From contig JH720323.1 of assembly GCA_000231825.2 (NCBI GenBank), forward strand, positions 647,825 to 711,824: a stretch of DNA of 64,000 nucleotides. The letters run 5' to 3'. A program made the translations under genes and the position numbers. Source of the stretch: Tetrahymena elliotti 4EA (Eukaryota; Ciliophora; Oligohymenophorea; Hymenostomatida; Tetrahymenidae). Shown one piece after another: positions 28,549-41,820 of this stretch. Under the pieces are notes generated by a model that ran no database searches, was not told the DNA's origin, and saw nothing but the letters and a program-made list of their open reading frames with translations. Positions within the stretch are counted from its first letter, which is position 1. Each line of letters opens with the position of its first letter.

Positions 28549-30408
28549 AATAAGTGAATTTCATCAATAATTTATAAAAACTTTGAAAGAAAAGTACCTA
28601 CCTATTCATATAAACTCTAAATTTTTAGCAAAAGCATGATGCTCTCAGTCGTCTAAAAGAAACTATCTTTTTATCACTTAAAAAAAAGTGAAGATTGAGA
28701 AAATATAATTAAAAATATTCCTTTTTCAATTAACTTAAATTATTTAAAATACCATAATTATAGTAAAGTTAGATTTTTAAAATTATCAAAAGAAGAGTTT
28801 ATAAATCACTTGCCTCAACACTACCTGCTAGAATTATTAATTAATAAATTAAGTAAAATAAATCTAATTAAAAAACCCAACTAAAACTCTAAGCTCTTCT
28901 AAATAGAATGAATACTTTAAAAAGTGACTTTACTTGTTATTTGGCAATTAAGCTCAAACAACTACCAACCAACCAACTCTATTCAGATTAATTACATTTT
29001 AATTATTAATAAAAAAATACTCTTTGTAATTTTATTTTCATTTTCTGTATAAAAATATTCTCATAATTTCAGTTAGTTTATTGACTAAATTATTTCAGTT
29101 TATCATCAAAATTATTTCATTTTATTTAAAAGCTACATTAATTAATTTCTTTAAGTTAATAAATTAAAAAGAAAGTTTACTTATAATAAGAATAAACTCT
29201 ATTAGATCAATCCATTTTATTTGAGTTTTATTAAATTATTTTCACTAAAAACAATTTACTTAATTTATTTTTTTTTCTTTAAAACAGTATTTTTTATTTA
29301 ATTCTTGAATTAACACTTTTAATAATTTATTTTTATCAACTAAAAGCTTAAAGAATTCAATTTTGAATGATCATTCTAATTTTAATATTAATTATGTTTA
29401 AAAATATTCTCATAATTTCAGCTAGATAGCTAGATAGATTGAATAATTTATTTCAGTTTTCCTTTTTAAAATTTATTGCTCCTAAAGAAAAATTCCAATT
29501 CTCTTGAATTCTTTTTACAAATAAATTTCTATTATAAATACTTCCTTTATTCAAAGAAATTAGACTTTTAAGACAAACCTTTTTATATTTGGAATATTTT
29601 AGCATTTTTGGAAATTTTACTTTTTTTAAACATTCTCAAAATTAAAATTAAAAATGTCCTTTCTATCAACTACAAATTATTTCAGCTTTATTAAAAAAGT
29701 TCAACTATTCTTTTTCTTAAAAGAAAGTTTTTTATATACTAAATCTATCAATTTTTATTAAATTAATTCAACTTAATATATTAATAATAGTGATGAAAAA
29801 TGAATCATATTTATGGTAATATGGTAAAAGTATTTTTTATGATTAATAATCAGTATTTTCAAAATATTGATTAGTACTGCAGATAAAATTTTTTTTTTCT
29901 AAGTCCCATTGATTAAAAATAATCTTTGATTTTTATAAATATATTCAGATAATTTTCCTTTAAAAAATTTAAAGAAGAAATGATGAAAATGTTTTTCTGA
30001 ATAAAATAGATTTAATAATATTCCTACTCTAGAACAATTATATTTTTCAATCCTACTGATCTTAATAATTGATTCTAATAAATTGAAGAATAGATAAAAA
30101 TCCTGTTACTAACTTAATCCCAAGGCAATTTTTTTAGGTTTATTCTATTTTCTTAAATTATTGATAAAATTTTTTAGATTATTATATCATTTAAATCTTA
30201 TTTAGTAGTATATATCCAACATACACATGCACTGAATTAAATACTTATTTTTGCATACATTAAAAAAGCATAATAATTCAAGTAGATTACTAATTTTTTA
30301 TAGGAATTATTTTTGATAGTTTCTTCATCTAATATACATCAAAAATTAATTAAAAGAAAAAATTTTCTCATAATTATATGCATCAAACAAGCCATATTTA
30401 ATTTTATT
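28549..30408. other. Intergenic spacer with a duplicated 26-bp motif
   Basis: A 1.9-kb AT-rich spacer between the MAP kinase and channel genes. It contains a 26-bp direct repeat (listed separately) and many TTTCAG and TTTTAG strings but no open stretch of coding character. Confidence 0.45.
29051..29425 (+). repeat. Direct repeat of a 26-bp motif, 350 bp apart
   Basis: The sequence AAAAATATTCTCATAATTTC followed by AG(T/C)TAG occurs at 29051-29076 and again at 29400-29425. In both places a TATTTCAGTTT string follows within about 40 bp. The copies are in the same orientation. Function unknown. Confidence 0.55.
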
Positions 30409-33400
30409 ATGAACTAAATTGGCTTTCAAGAGAATTTGAATCAGAGTAATTAGAATCCTATTTTGAGTTTTCAATCATATGAATAATCAAATGAAATGAT
30501 TAGGTAATAGTAATAATGTCATTATCAAAGCTAAAGGCCATAATATATTTTACATCAAAAGTAGAGGTAATAATTATAGAGGTAGTCAAGTCTGAATAAA
30601 CAATAAAATTTTATATTTTAAGATCAAGACCATCTTTAGAATCCATAAACATCAAGAACTGGAACAATTTCTAAAATTCCTTCTCTTACTTCTTAGATTA
30701 GAAGTAGCAGTAAGTTAAGCATAAGCTAGATAAATCACATAAACAAAGATTAATTGCAAAAAAATAAAAATATTTATGAAAAAAAAATTGAAATAAATTC
30801 TGCATTTTAGTCAAATGAATTTGAGCCAACGAATGGTATAAAATTTTTAATTTAAAGACCTGAATTCTTCAATAAAAATGAATGGGAAAATATACCTGAT
30901 AACTTCGAAGAATATGAAAAAAATGGCAATCAATTACTTAATGAAAATATACTAGGTTTATAATTATAAAGTACGAATTAAAAAGATTAAATTTATAATA
31001 AGAGTTTCAATTAGCACAACAAAAGTACAGATAATAAAAGTAATTCGTTTGCAAATAATTTTGCAAGATAAATTTAACAGAGATATAGGAGTTATTCTAA
31101 CTAAAATAAAAAAGATAATGATAACAGAACTGATTAGACTATACAATTTAATCAAACAAATATCTAAATTGGCAAATAAAGAAAGTTAGTAATGTAACGA
31201 AGCGAATCAGAAGCCAATTACAAAAATATTTAAGAAAATTAAAGAAATGAAGAGAAAAAGTAGAAATCTGAAAAAGATTTCTCAAAAAAGTAGAAAACTT
31301 TTTCAAATTAAAACGATTAAATGTTTAAATTTAAAAAATAGAAAAGGAAAATAATTCATTAAAAATAGACTTCAAAAAGTTTGGAGGATCTTGATAATTA
31401 AAATTGTATTTCTTAATAAAATAAAAACTTTAAAACTGAATCGTATTTATAAGAATTGTATAAAAGCGAATTAAATAAATAAGAAAATAATGGAACAAAA
31501 TTAGCAAATGGAATTAACAAAAGTGGAGATAATCTAGGCTAAAATAGCAGGATAAGTCTATACAATAAAATTAATATTATTAGGAGATGGATTTTCTTAA
31601 CATTTGAAGACCCTACATATAGTTGCTTATCTAAAATAATTTACTTTTTCATACAATTTACAGTTGTTTTTAGCTGTGTTATATTTATAATTAGCACTGT
31701 TTATCTAACAAATGATATTTCTCAAGATGATATCAATTTTGGGAGTACTTCAAATTCATCGAATACTACTGAAGTCAATTAGACTCTATAAAACTATATT
31801 ATTTTTTAAAAATATGCAGAGATTATAGTATCAGCAATTTTTACATCGGACTTATTTTTAAGGCTGTCATGCTGTAGTTCTTTTGGCATTTCAATTAAGG
31901 CATATTTAAAATAGCCTGTAAACTTAATTGACTTGATATCAATCATCCCATTTTATATGGTACTAGTTTTTTCAACAACCAAAATAAAATCACTTTAAAT
32001 CCTGAGAATAGTCCGTTTACTAAGAATAATTCGTATATTCAAATTATCTAAATATATTAAAGGATTTTCTATCCTATACAAAGCTTTGAGAAGATCTAAA
32101 AAATAGTTAATTTTTGTTCTCAACTTAGTTCTAATAATTGCAATTTTTGCTGCAACTCTTATTTATTATTTAGAAAACCATTTAAAAAACAGTAGTTTAT
32201 AACTTGATAATAGCTAACCTGACGTTCAAATAGAATCAATACCCTAAGCTCTGTGGTTCACAATTGTAACAATGTCTACTGTAGGTTATGGAGATAAAAT
32301 TCCATGTACTATATTAGGTTAACTACTTACCATGTGTATAGCTTTTATTGGTAATGCCTTGATGATTGGGTTACCTATTGCTATTATAAGCTATGACTTT
32401 TAAGTTATTTACAAAGAAGAAAAGGAAAAGGAGAAATTTAAAAAAATAAAAATTAAAAGTATAGAATAAATTAAAAAACTTCAAAGCTAAATGTATGCTT
32501 CTTAAAATACTCTTTAAAAAAATTTTTAAATGACTGAAGAAAACCAATAAGCTGTCTTTGAGTCATAGACATAAAGGCTCAATTAAAATGATGAAAAAAT
32601 AGATATAAATTCATAAAACCATTAAAATTCATATGCAAATATTTAATCAAATTAAAATAATTTCAATTAAAGAGATAATCAAGAAAAAAACAATCATTTT
32701 TAATTTAACTAGATTATTTATTAAAGCAATCAATCTGAAGCTCATTAACCTAACTTTTCAAATGATAATTTTAGAAGAGCAAACTAAAATGAATACTATG
32801 ATTAATCAGTATAATAACTATAATAAATAGTACAAAGACAATAAAATAATTCTTTCTCAACTTAGAGCGCCCACTAAAATAATGAAAATAAAATAGACGA
32901 AAAATAACAAGAATAATCTAAAAGATCTGAATCATAATTTGGTAGCCAAGAATAATAAAATAATCAAGATATTTAAATTGATGATGACCTTGAAGCCTAA
33001 ATTGTTTATATGGTGAATAGACTAAAATAGATTTCAAAGACAAATAAAGCTATTAGAGAATTAACATTTTAAATTTCCAAAATGTCCTACATAGTAACTC
33101 TAGACATAGCTAAACTCTATCAAGCATTTTCTTTAAGAGAGTATTTTGATAATTTAAATTTTTAATTTTAGATTTAACTTTTATTTTCAATAGGAAATTG
33201 TAAACAGATCTATTAAAAGAACCAAATGACATAGTATATATGACATAGAAATGTGAAAATACAAAAAACTCTTTGCTTAAGCAGCGTTTCACTTCAATTA
33301 TTGCCTTCTAAAAAAATCTTGCAAATAATTTTTCCACAAAAATTAGCTTAAATTAATTAAAGCAGCTCAATCAAGCTAGCCTCTCTAAAAAAGGAACTCT

Positions 33401-34819
33401 GAATAGCAATACTTATGCTTTTTCAGAAAATATAAATTCTAATTCATTTAAATTCTAACAAAGCCAAATTAGTTAGCATCACCATCATAGAACTTATTCT
33501 GGTAATTAAAAAACTAGCTATAAATACATTAAAAGTTCTGATAGCATCCCTAGAAGCCCCTTTTATTAATAATCTGATAAAAATCTTGAATTTTCTCATT
33601 TAAAAAAATCATAAACACTAACAAATGATACAAATGTAAATAAACAAAATACTTTTATCCAATCCACCAGGAAAAAAAATAATAGCAAATCTGAATTCTT
33701 TAAAAAATTTTCTGAATACAATAATACGAATAGACCAAGCCGTTAATGTATTTTATTTATTTGTTTTTAAAATTTATTAATCCACTCAATTTTATTTAAA
33801 TAACAGTCAGTTACTCACCTGATGAGAGGAATTATCATAATGACTACATTAGCAGTTTCTAATATTATCCCTGCTAATCAGAAAACTTTGTAGATGATGA
33901 CCTACGAGAATAAGAAAATAAATTATATATTAAAAAAATAAAGAATCAAAGCTTCAATTTCATGGAATAATTAAACTCTAAAAGGAATAAATAAAACTAA
34001 TTTAATGGGCCTGTGAATTTTAATATTTTATAAACGAATTAATCTAGAATGAAGGATAAATAATTATATGAAACTGAAGTAAATAGTGCTCAAAACTCAA
34101 AAACTGTTTAAAAGTCTAATTAATTTCAAAACAATTCAATAAGTGGAAAAAGCTCAACTAAAGAAGATTCTGAAACGAAAAAGAATTAGAAAATCCAGTA
34201 AAATATTGAGTCTTCCTTAGAAAAAAATATTTTAAATAAATAATAAAAATTGAATTTTGAGTAAAATCTTTCTTTTATGAAATCATAAAAATAAAAATCA
34301 TCTAGCTTAAATAACATTCAAAATTTTTAGTTCAATAAATAAAATGATTAAATGATAAGCAATCTACAGAAAATAGATGCTGTTGATGAAGATTATATTT
34401 CAGATTAAATATTAATTTCGAGAAGCAAACAGTTTAAATCAGGAGATTATTCAAGTAGTAGAGACTTTGAATAAGATAAAGTTAAAATGAAGAAATAATC
34501 AAGCTCACCATTAATTAAATTAAAAAATAATTTTAAAGAGAATGAAGAGTAATAAAGTTAAAACTTAAAGGATTAAATCACTTTTAACAAGCAATCAGGA
34601 AATAATTAAATATCCAAAGCAGTTGATAGAAGATCTTCCCAATTTTAGAGCATAATCTAAGATCTCTTATTAAATATTAGTTAAGATATTCAAGAATATG
34701 AAGATTAAAAATCACATCACATCTAGTCCATTAAAAATATTGAAAATTAGAAGTAACTCTCAAATCTTCTTAAAGGAGTAGACAATGAAGATTTGTTTTA
34801 CAAAGTACCTCAAAATTGA
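30409..34819 (+). CDS. Voltage-gated potassium channel (Kv-type) with long cytoplasmic tails
   Basis: A 1,432-residue channel with introns 33141..33193 and 33748..33806; the spliced length is a multiple of three. Residues 1-400 are polar and Q/N-rich. Six transmembrane segments lie between about 410 and 665. S1 is near 411-433. S4 shows Arg every third residue (R533-I-V-R-L-L-R-I-I-R542). The pore carries the selectivity filter TVGYGD at 624-629, and S6 is MCIAFIGNALMIGLPIAIIS. Family knowledge: a tetrameric, depolarisation-gated K+ channel of the plasma or ciliary membrane. The 770-residue C-terminal tail is Q/N/S-rich, with a short helical region and an HHHH patch. It has no cyclic-nucleotide-binding domain. 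Ciliates encode unusually many K+ channels, so subtype cannot be set. Confidence 0.95.
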
Positions 34820-35584
34820 TTTAGTAAATCTAAAAAACTTAAAGATATGAAATTAAATTACAATTTTTATATTATTTTATTTATTTGGAAATTATTAATG
34901 TCAAGTATTTAAATTGAAAAAAATTCTTCTGCATGAATATTCGAAGTAAGCATTAATTCAAAAATAATAAATTATCTAATATTTAATTCCATATTTCATT
35001 AAATTTGCTTCAAAATTATTTGTTTATTGAAACTTTTACATTGGCAACTCAAAAATATTTTAAGGGAAAAAAAAAATAATAAGCAGTAAAAAATCTTTTA
35101 TTTAAGATAAGTTAAAAGTCACGAAATAATTTAGACTTAAATAAATATTCATGCTTTGTTAGTGTTTTTTTTGCAGTCTCACATTAAATTACTTATGCTT
35201 AAGATGCAAAACTTATCTGATTGGCTAATATTTATTTTTATTTTGTCAATTAAAATAAATAATTATAATTTATCTTTCTAATTTGTTTGTCATTGAATAA
35301 AAATTTATTATATAAAAAAACATACAACAATCAATCAATATCTCAAAAATGCTCATAAAGAAATTTGGAATTTTTTTAATGACTCAATTTATTTTAAATT
35401 TTTTTATTTGATAAAATACAAATTCTTCTTTAAAAATTAACTTAATGGAATTATAATAAAATAAAATTTAAATTATTTTGTTTTGTAAAAAATAAATAAA
35501 ATTGTAAAATTAAATTTTTTCTAGTTAGCTTAATTTTCTACAAATATACAAATAGAATAAATATGTAAATAATTTAAATTAATC
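34820..35584. other. Convergent intergenic region
   Basis: AT-rich 3' spacer between the K+ channel (+) and the first redox fusion (-). Nothing coding or repetitive beyond A/T runs. Confidence 0.5.
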
Positions 35585-38130
35585 TCAAACAATAAATACT
35601 TTATTTTTATCTACTTATTTCTTTGAAAAAGCTTCAATTATTGAGTTATACATTAATGGAGGACCGCAAATGTATACTTTATCATAAGTGTCGTTGTTTA
35701 CTCCATTAAGAATTAATTCTTAGTAAGTATTTTGCTACAACTACTCTACGTTTTCAGGAGCTTAACCTTTTTATATTTTTAGAACTAATTTAAACAAATT
35801 GTTATTAGACTGTTTGCTTAACTAGTTCAAGAAAAGAATCCATTCTTTTCCTACAAAATCATCCAACTAAAAGAATGATGCATAAACTGTAAATTGGCAT
35901 CCCTCAAAATATGAGTTGTAATTTAAATTAAAAGGATCTAACTCTTTTGCACTACTTGGAACTGTTTGCTAAAATTGCTTTTTAAGTAAAAAGTCAAACA
36001 AATCAAGGAATGGTAATACTCCTGTACCAGCACACATAATACATATTCTTTAGCTTTTAGTAGATTCGCTGAAACCTAAACCGTTACCAAGAGGACCATA
36101 AATTTAATAATTAATTTAAGAATTTTATTCATGTATAACTTTAGAGAGTGCTCCAGAGAAGTTATACTTCTTAATTATAAATGGTAAAGTTTATGAGAAT
36201 TTGTTAAAGGTCTTAATGTCTATGTGACCAGCATTTTTATTCTCTAATGTATTTTAAACATAATTAACTAGTTATTATCTCAAACTAACATTTTCATCAG
36301 TCATGCAGTTCAATTAAGTATAAAGTCTACTTTTACTTGAGTTTTCTGTTTTTATTATGAAGTGTCTTCCAATCCAGCTAACTCCTTATAAAATGTTTTT
36401 GACTTACAATTCATTTGACTAAAAGTTAAATTGGTGGGTATACTCTGATATCTGAGTTTTTTTGATCAGCTGTTTATTTTTAAAAAATGTTATATTTAAA
36501 AAATCATGTAAAAGTAAATGAATTAAAAGGGGTTTGATTTTTAAATTAATATTTACTTTGAAGTTGTTAAATTGTTTAAGTGTTTTATTTTCAGGCGAAT
36601 TTTATTCTACTTCATTTGTTAATGACAAGAGATTATTATCTCCATAATTTAAATCTCCGATCTTATTTTTTTTTAGTTAATTTATAGCTGCGGATGAATG
36701 GGTATAAGCTTTGAAAGTGTGTCCTTCTAAAGTCAATCCACCTAATAAATATCTTCCTACTTCTTTACCAATTACTGAATTTATGATAAATTATCCTCCT
36801 GGATGAACAAAATCTGTAATGTCATAGACTCCTTGGTTATAGATAACCCATTTTAGTTTAGGTAGAGCTGCTATAATTTGAGATATTTCTCTTCTTTCTA
36901 CATTAAGCATTTTCATAAGTTCTTAGTAGTCTTAGTTTTCAGCAACAATTTTATAATCGTAAGATTTGTTTGTGTCAAAGACTTAATTTGATGTTTTGTG
37001 TTTGTAAAATCTTGAAAAAACTTCACAGAGGAAAAGGAAAACAACTGAAATTACAACTATAATTATTCCTTAATTTTTTTCGTAAGTAATAGAAGTAGAG
37101 CTATTTAAATCAGTTCCAATTAATAAAGTAGCTTTGGCTAAGGCATAAATAATTAGACCAGAAATCAAATGGAATTACTTAATGGTATTAACATACTTAT
37201 TTGTTCCCTCAATACCCACTTTTAATATTATACCTCCAATATGCTATAGAACAATTAGAGCTAGAATGACACATCCAATGATAAAGTGGTTTTTAACATC
37301 ATCATTCAGATTACTTACGTCGTCAAGTTTATAACTATTTCCATCTATAACTATAGCTTCTAAGACAATAGTAGAGACATTAATTATGAAGAAGAGGACA
37401 GAGTGTACTAAGATATGATGCTTCCAAGCTTTTAAGTAACGGCCTACAAATATTGCAATGTCTGCTCCAATACCCCATCCATAAAACAACCAAACCTTAT
37501 GTACATTCATAGCATTTTCTCCTACTCCTACGTTAATACCTACTGCTTGTTAAATGCCTAAATTATTACTTAAATTTATTTCAAAGGAGTAATAATTATC
37601 GTGCTAACCAAAACTTTTAGATGAGGCCCAAGCAGTACAAAAACTATATTTAGCTCCTTATTACAAAACTTTATCTTAAGAGCTATCTCCTGAACTTAAA
37701 GCGCGCTTTGCCTTCATTTTAAAAGTGCTTGAAGTAATTTCTGAACCTAGTAAAATCCAGTCTTGCTAAGTATCAGTTTATGGTGTTATTGTTGAACTTG
37801 AATATGCATCTAAAAGTCCCTAATAAAATATTCAATAGTAAAAAAAATCATTGCAAATATATTTACAGGTTGACCACTGACATCTGCAAAAAAGATGACC
37901 ATATCTGTATTTGACATTGTAGATCCAAATCCTAGCCCAATCCAACCTTATAATTTTGTAGATGATATCAAAACTACCAAATCATTTCCTTAAATTTCAT
38001 AATCTAATGTTATGCCATTGGTTAATGAAAGAGATGAGCTTAATGTTGTAACATCTCCTGAAAGAATTCTTTGTTCACTAGCTTGTATAAATGCAAAGCT
38101 TAAAAATAAACACAGCAAAGTTTTAATCAT
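35585..38130 (-). CDS. DOMON / cytochrome b561 / cytochrome b5 / ferredoxin-reductase-like fusion, copy 1
   Basis: An 803-residue protein; introns 37820..37866 and 36470..36556, phases agree. It begins with a signal peptide (MIKTLLCLFLSFAFIQA). A DOMON domain follows (LQGWIGLGFGSTMSNTDMV). The b561 membrane domain starts near residue 192, with paired histidines in NVHKVWLFYGWG, KHHILVHSV, VKNHFIIG and IKQFHLISG. A cytochrome b5 core has VYDITDFVHPGG (His427) and YTHSSAA (His462). The C-terminus is an FAD/NAD(P)-binding module with SRLYT, GPLGNGLG, CAGTGVLPF and VYICGPPLMY. The expected topology is DOMON in the lumen or outside, b5 and flavin module in the cytosol. That would make a single-chain transmembrane NAD(P)H-to-acceptor electron path, perhaps a ferric reductase. 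Activity is inferred; the modules are clear. Confidence 0.92.
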
Positions 38131-39248
38131 TTGTTAATTAATTTGGGATTAATTTAATTTATTTTTCTTCAATTTTTTATTACAGTTGCAACAAATATTT
38201 TTGTTTTAAAGAAGAAAAAAAACTTTGCCAAAAAATAGCCAAAGTTAATACTTGCCAAAAGGGAGATAGGTTAGTTGAATTTTAATCAGTAAGAAATTAA
38301 TAGAAAAGCATCTGTATTTTTCTATTTATTTTCTTCATCAATAATACCTTCGTGTAAATTGATATATTCAAATAATATTAATATTTTTCTTTTATCAAGA
38401 ATTTCTTTTAAGTCTATATTTTTATTTCCATATAAAATAGCAACAAATAAATATTCATATGAAATAATAAACTCATCCTTACAATCTTATTTTTTTATTT
38501 AGCTACTGGATTTACTTTTGAAGATAAATTTAATAGAAAAAGATAATGACATTAATATTTTTTATTTTTCAAGACTTTGTTTCAAGTCTATGTTTTTTTC
38601 TAATCATTTCTTAATAATATGCAACAAATTTTTACTGATAAGACATAATTTATTTTTTTTCATCACACAAACCAAGATTTTTAACTAAATAAGTCATAAA
38701 TATAAATATTTAAATAATATTATTAGCATTAAGATTAGTTCACTTTATCCATTATTTTCTGAAGATAAATTTTTTGTTACTTTTTATTTTTATTTTTTTC
38801 ATTTTTACATTTGCAATTCTAATTGGATATATAGACTTTTAAATTTAATTTTGTATTTTTTGTAAATTTACTTTGAATTTGTTCTATTAAATTGATAGAA
38901 AAAGATAATGATATTAATATTTTTAGTGATTTTCAAGAATTAAGTTTCAGCTTGATTTTTTTTGTGGTTATTTATAAATTAATATCAAAACAAGCATTAT
39001 TAATTCATATATTCTTTTTAATTAAATTAATCAAAAAAATTTAGAGTAAGATAAAATGAAACATTAGGATTATTGTTCTATTGTTATTTTATTTTTTTTA
39101 ATTTAATGTAAACAAATTATTAATAGTTTAAAGGAATAAGTGAATTTTTTTTATGAAACAAAAAAATGAAATGAAAAATGTTAATTTATCAATCAGTTAA
39201 ATTGAGAGAGAAATAATTAGTTTATTTGGAAAACAATTGGTATTGAGC
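38131..39248. other. Spacer between the tandem redox genes
   Basis: A 1.1-kb spacer carrying the promoter of copy 1 and the 3' end of copy 2, plus three diverged copies of a repeat listed separately. No gene. Confidence 0.5.
38368..38990 (+). repeat. Three diverged copies of a roughly 90-bp AT-rich unit
   Basis: Copies start near 38368, 38541 and 38891. Shared order of parts: (GATAAT)GAYATTAATATTTTT, then a TTATTTTTCAAGA-like string, then TTTCAAGTCTATGTTTTT or a variant. In the first two an ATRGCAACAAAT motif follows. Copies 2 and 3 also share ATAGAAAAAGATAATG. Similarity is by eye and moderate. Confidence 0.45.
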
Positions 39249-41820
39249 TCATACAATTACTATTTTGTTTTTTTCTACTTTATTATTTTCTAAGGCTTCA
39301 ATTGTTTTATTTAACATAACAGGAGGACCACAAATGAATATCTTATCATAACTATTATTATCTATACCAATTTTTATTAGCTCAGAGAAATCTTTTTATT
39401 ACAGTTTCTCAACATATTCTGGGATCTTTCCTTTAGATAATTTAAGTACTAACTTGAAAAGATTGTTTTATGATTTTTAGCTTAATTAATTAAGGTAAGT
39501 GATCCATTCTTTTCCTACAAAATCATCAATTTACTAGAATGCTGCATATACAGTGAACTTGCATCCTTCGAAATATGAATCATAATTTAGATTTTAAGGG
39601 TCAAATTCCTTTGCATAACTATGAACTGTTTGCTATATTTGCTTTTTCAGTAAAAAGTCAAATAAGTCTAAGAAAGGTAGTATTCCTGTACCAGCACATA
39701 GAATGCAAATATCTTGATTTTTTGTCAGCTCACTAAATCCTAATCCATTACCTAAAGGGCCATATATTTAATAGTTTATTTCAGAGTTGAGTTCATGTAT
39801 TTTTTTTGAGAGAGCTCCTGAAAAATTATATTTTTTGATTATAAAAGGAATACTTTATGAGTATAAATTCATACTATTTATTTCTATTTGATTAAAGGTT
39901 TTATTCATTAATAAATTTTATGCTTGACTAATAAGATTTTATCTAAAACGGATATTTTCATCAGTCATACAATTTAATTAAGTGTAAAGTCTACTTTTAC
40001 TTGACTACGAGTCTTTTATAATGTAGTGTCTTCCTATCCAGCTCACACCTTGTAAGATATTCTTTACTTAAAAGCAATTAGCTTAAAAATCAAATTTATA
40101 AATAGAGTCTGATATCTGTATTCTTTTTATAAGCTAATTTTAAATAAAATTGATTAAAAAAATGAAATAAAACTAAAAAAATCAATAGAAAAAAATGAAT
40201 ATTGCATATATTAATTAATTACCTTAAAATTGTTGAATTATTTCAATTTATCATCTTCAAGTTAATTTTCATTTTTAATCACATGGAACATGTTTGTGTC
40301 TTCATATTCTAGCACACCTATTTTCTTATTTTTTAATAAATTAATAGCAGCTGCAGAATGAGTGTATGGAGAGAAATCATATCCTTCCAAAGGGACGACA
40401 CCGAGCAAATATCTCCCAATTTCTTTTCCAATAATTTCTTTCATAATAAACTATCCTCCTGGATGAATAAAATCAGATATATCATAAACTCCTTAGTTAT
40501 AAATAACCCATTTTAAATTTGGTAGAGCAGCAATAATTTATGCTGGTTCTCTCTTTTCTACATTAAGCATTTTCATTAATTCTTAATACTCAGGATTATC
40601 TAGTGAATTATTTAAAATGAATGATTCATTCATCAGCACTTTATTTAAAGCCTTATAATTATAAAATCTTGAGAAGATTTCACATAAGAAAAGGCAAACA
40701 ATAGAAATTACTGAAATTATAACACCTTAGCTGTAACTATAATTGACACTAGTAACATTATTAATGTCAGTTCCAATTAGCAGATTAATCTTAGCTAATA
40801 AGTAAATGATAACACCTGTAATCAAATGAAATTTTTTGATTGAATTGATATTTTTGTTTGTTCCTTCTATACCTAATTTTAAGACTATACCTCCTAAGTG
40901 TTATAATATGATTAAAGCTAAGATAACGCATCCTATAATATAATGGTTTTTAACATTTTTTTCAAGCTTGCTAACATTATTAAGCTTATAGTCATTTCCA
41001 TTTATTACTAAAGCTTCAAGAATGATAGTAGAAATATTTATAACAAAGAACAGCAAAGAATGAACTAACATATGGTATTTCCAAGCCTTGAGATAACGTC
41101 CAACGAAAATGGCTATATCTGCACCAATACCCCAAGCATAAAAAAGCCAAATTTTATGAATATTTAACGTATCCTTAGATACTCCTAAATCAATTCCAGA
41201 AGCCGAATTATTTCCTAAGGAGTTATCTAACTTTATTGAATATATGTAATACTCATCATGCTAAACAAAACTTTATGAGGAAGACCATGCAGTACAAAAT
41301 CTATATGTTTCTCCTTACTTTAAATCACTATCCTGATTCAAATCACCAGTAATTAAAGCTCTTTTTGCCTTCATTTTCATACCACTTTAAGTTATTTATG
41401 AACCTATTAAAACCCAATCTTCCTTGAAATCAAAAGAAGGGGTTACTGTATGAGAAGAAAAAGCATCTTTAACTGCCTAAAGTTATTTTTTTAAATAAGT
41501 CAAAAAAGTTAAATTTTAAATGTAATTACAGGTTTGCCATTTCTATTAGCAAAAAAGATAACCATATCTGTATTTGTCATTGTAGGATTGAATCCAATTC
41601 CTATCCAACCTTATAATTTTGTAGATTCTACCATCAAAATTAAATCTTTTCCTTGAATTTCATAGTGAAGAGTTATTCCATTAGTTAAAGTTAATGATGA
41701 ACTCAATGGTTCTAAGTCGTTAGAATTAGCCTGTAAATTTCTCACATCTTAAAACGAAGTAGTTAAAGTAAATTGATAACTTATCATTAATAAAAAGCCA
41801 ATTTGAATATATTTTCTCAT
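39249..41820 (-). CDS. DOMON / cytochrome b561 / cytochrome b5 / ferredoxin-reductase-like fusion, copy 2
   Basis: An 809-residue tandem paralogue of the gene at 35585-38130. Introns 41477..41529 and 40134..40222 sit at the same two sites, after GKP and after NNFK. Signal peptide MRKYIQIGFLLMISYQF; DOMON with LQGWIGIGFNPTMTNTDMV; b561 histidines in NIHKIWLFYAWG, KYHMLVHSL, VKNHYIIG and IKKFHLITG; cytochrome b5 with VYDISDFIHPGG and YTHSAAA; and a flavin/nucleotide module ending in an ICGPP-type motif. All heme-ligand and cofactor motifs seen in copy 1 are kept, so neither copy looks decayed. The two differ most in the loop between b561 and b5 and in the N-terminal 40 residues. Same orientation and a 1.1-kb spacing indicate a tandem duplication. 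Different expression or electron acceptor is possible but not shown by the sequence. Confidence 0.92.

Noticed and set aside
37244..37510. An apparent 88-codon minus-strand gene starting MNVHKVW
   Set aside because: It is an internal fragment of the b561 fusion; TAA/TAG read as Gln extend it on both sides.
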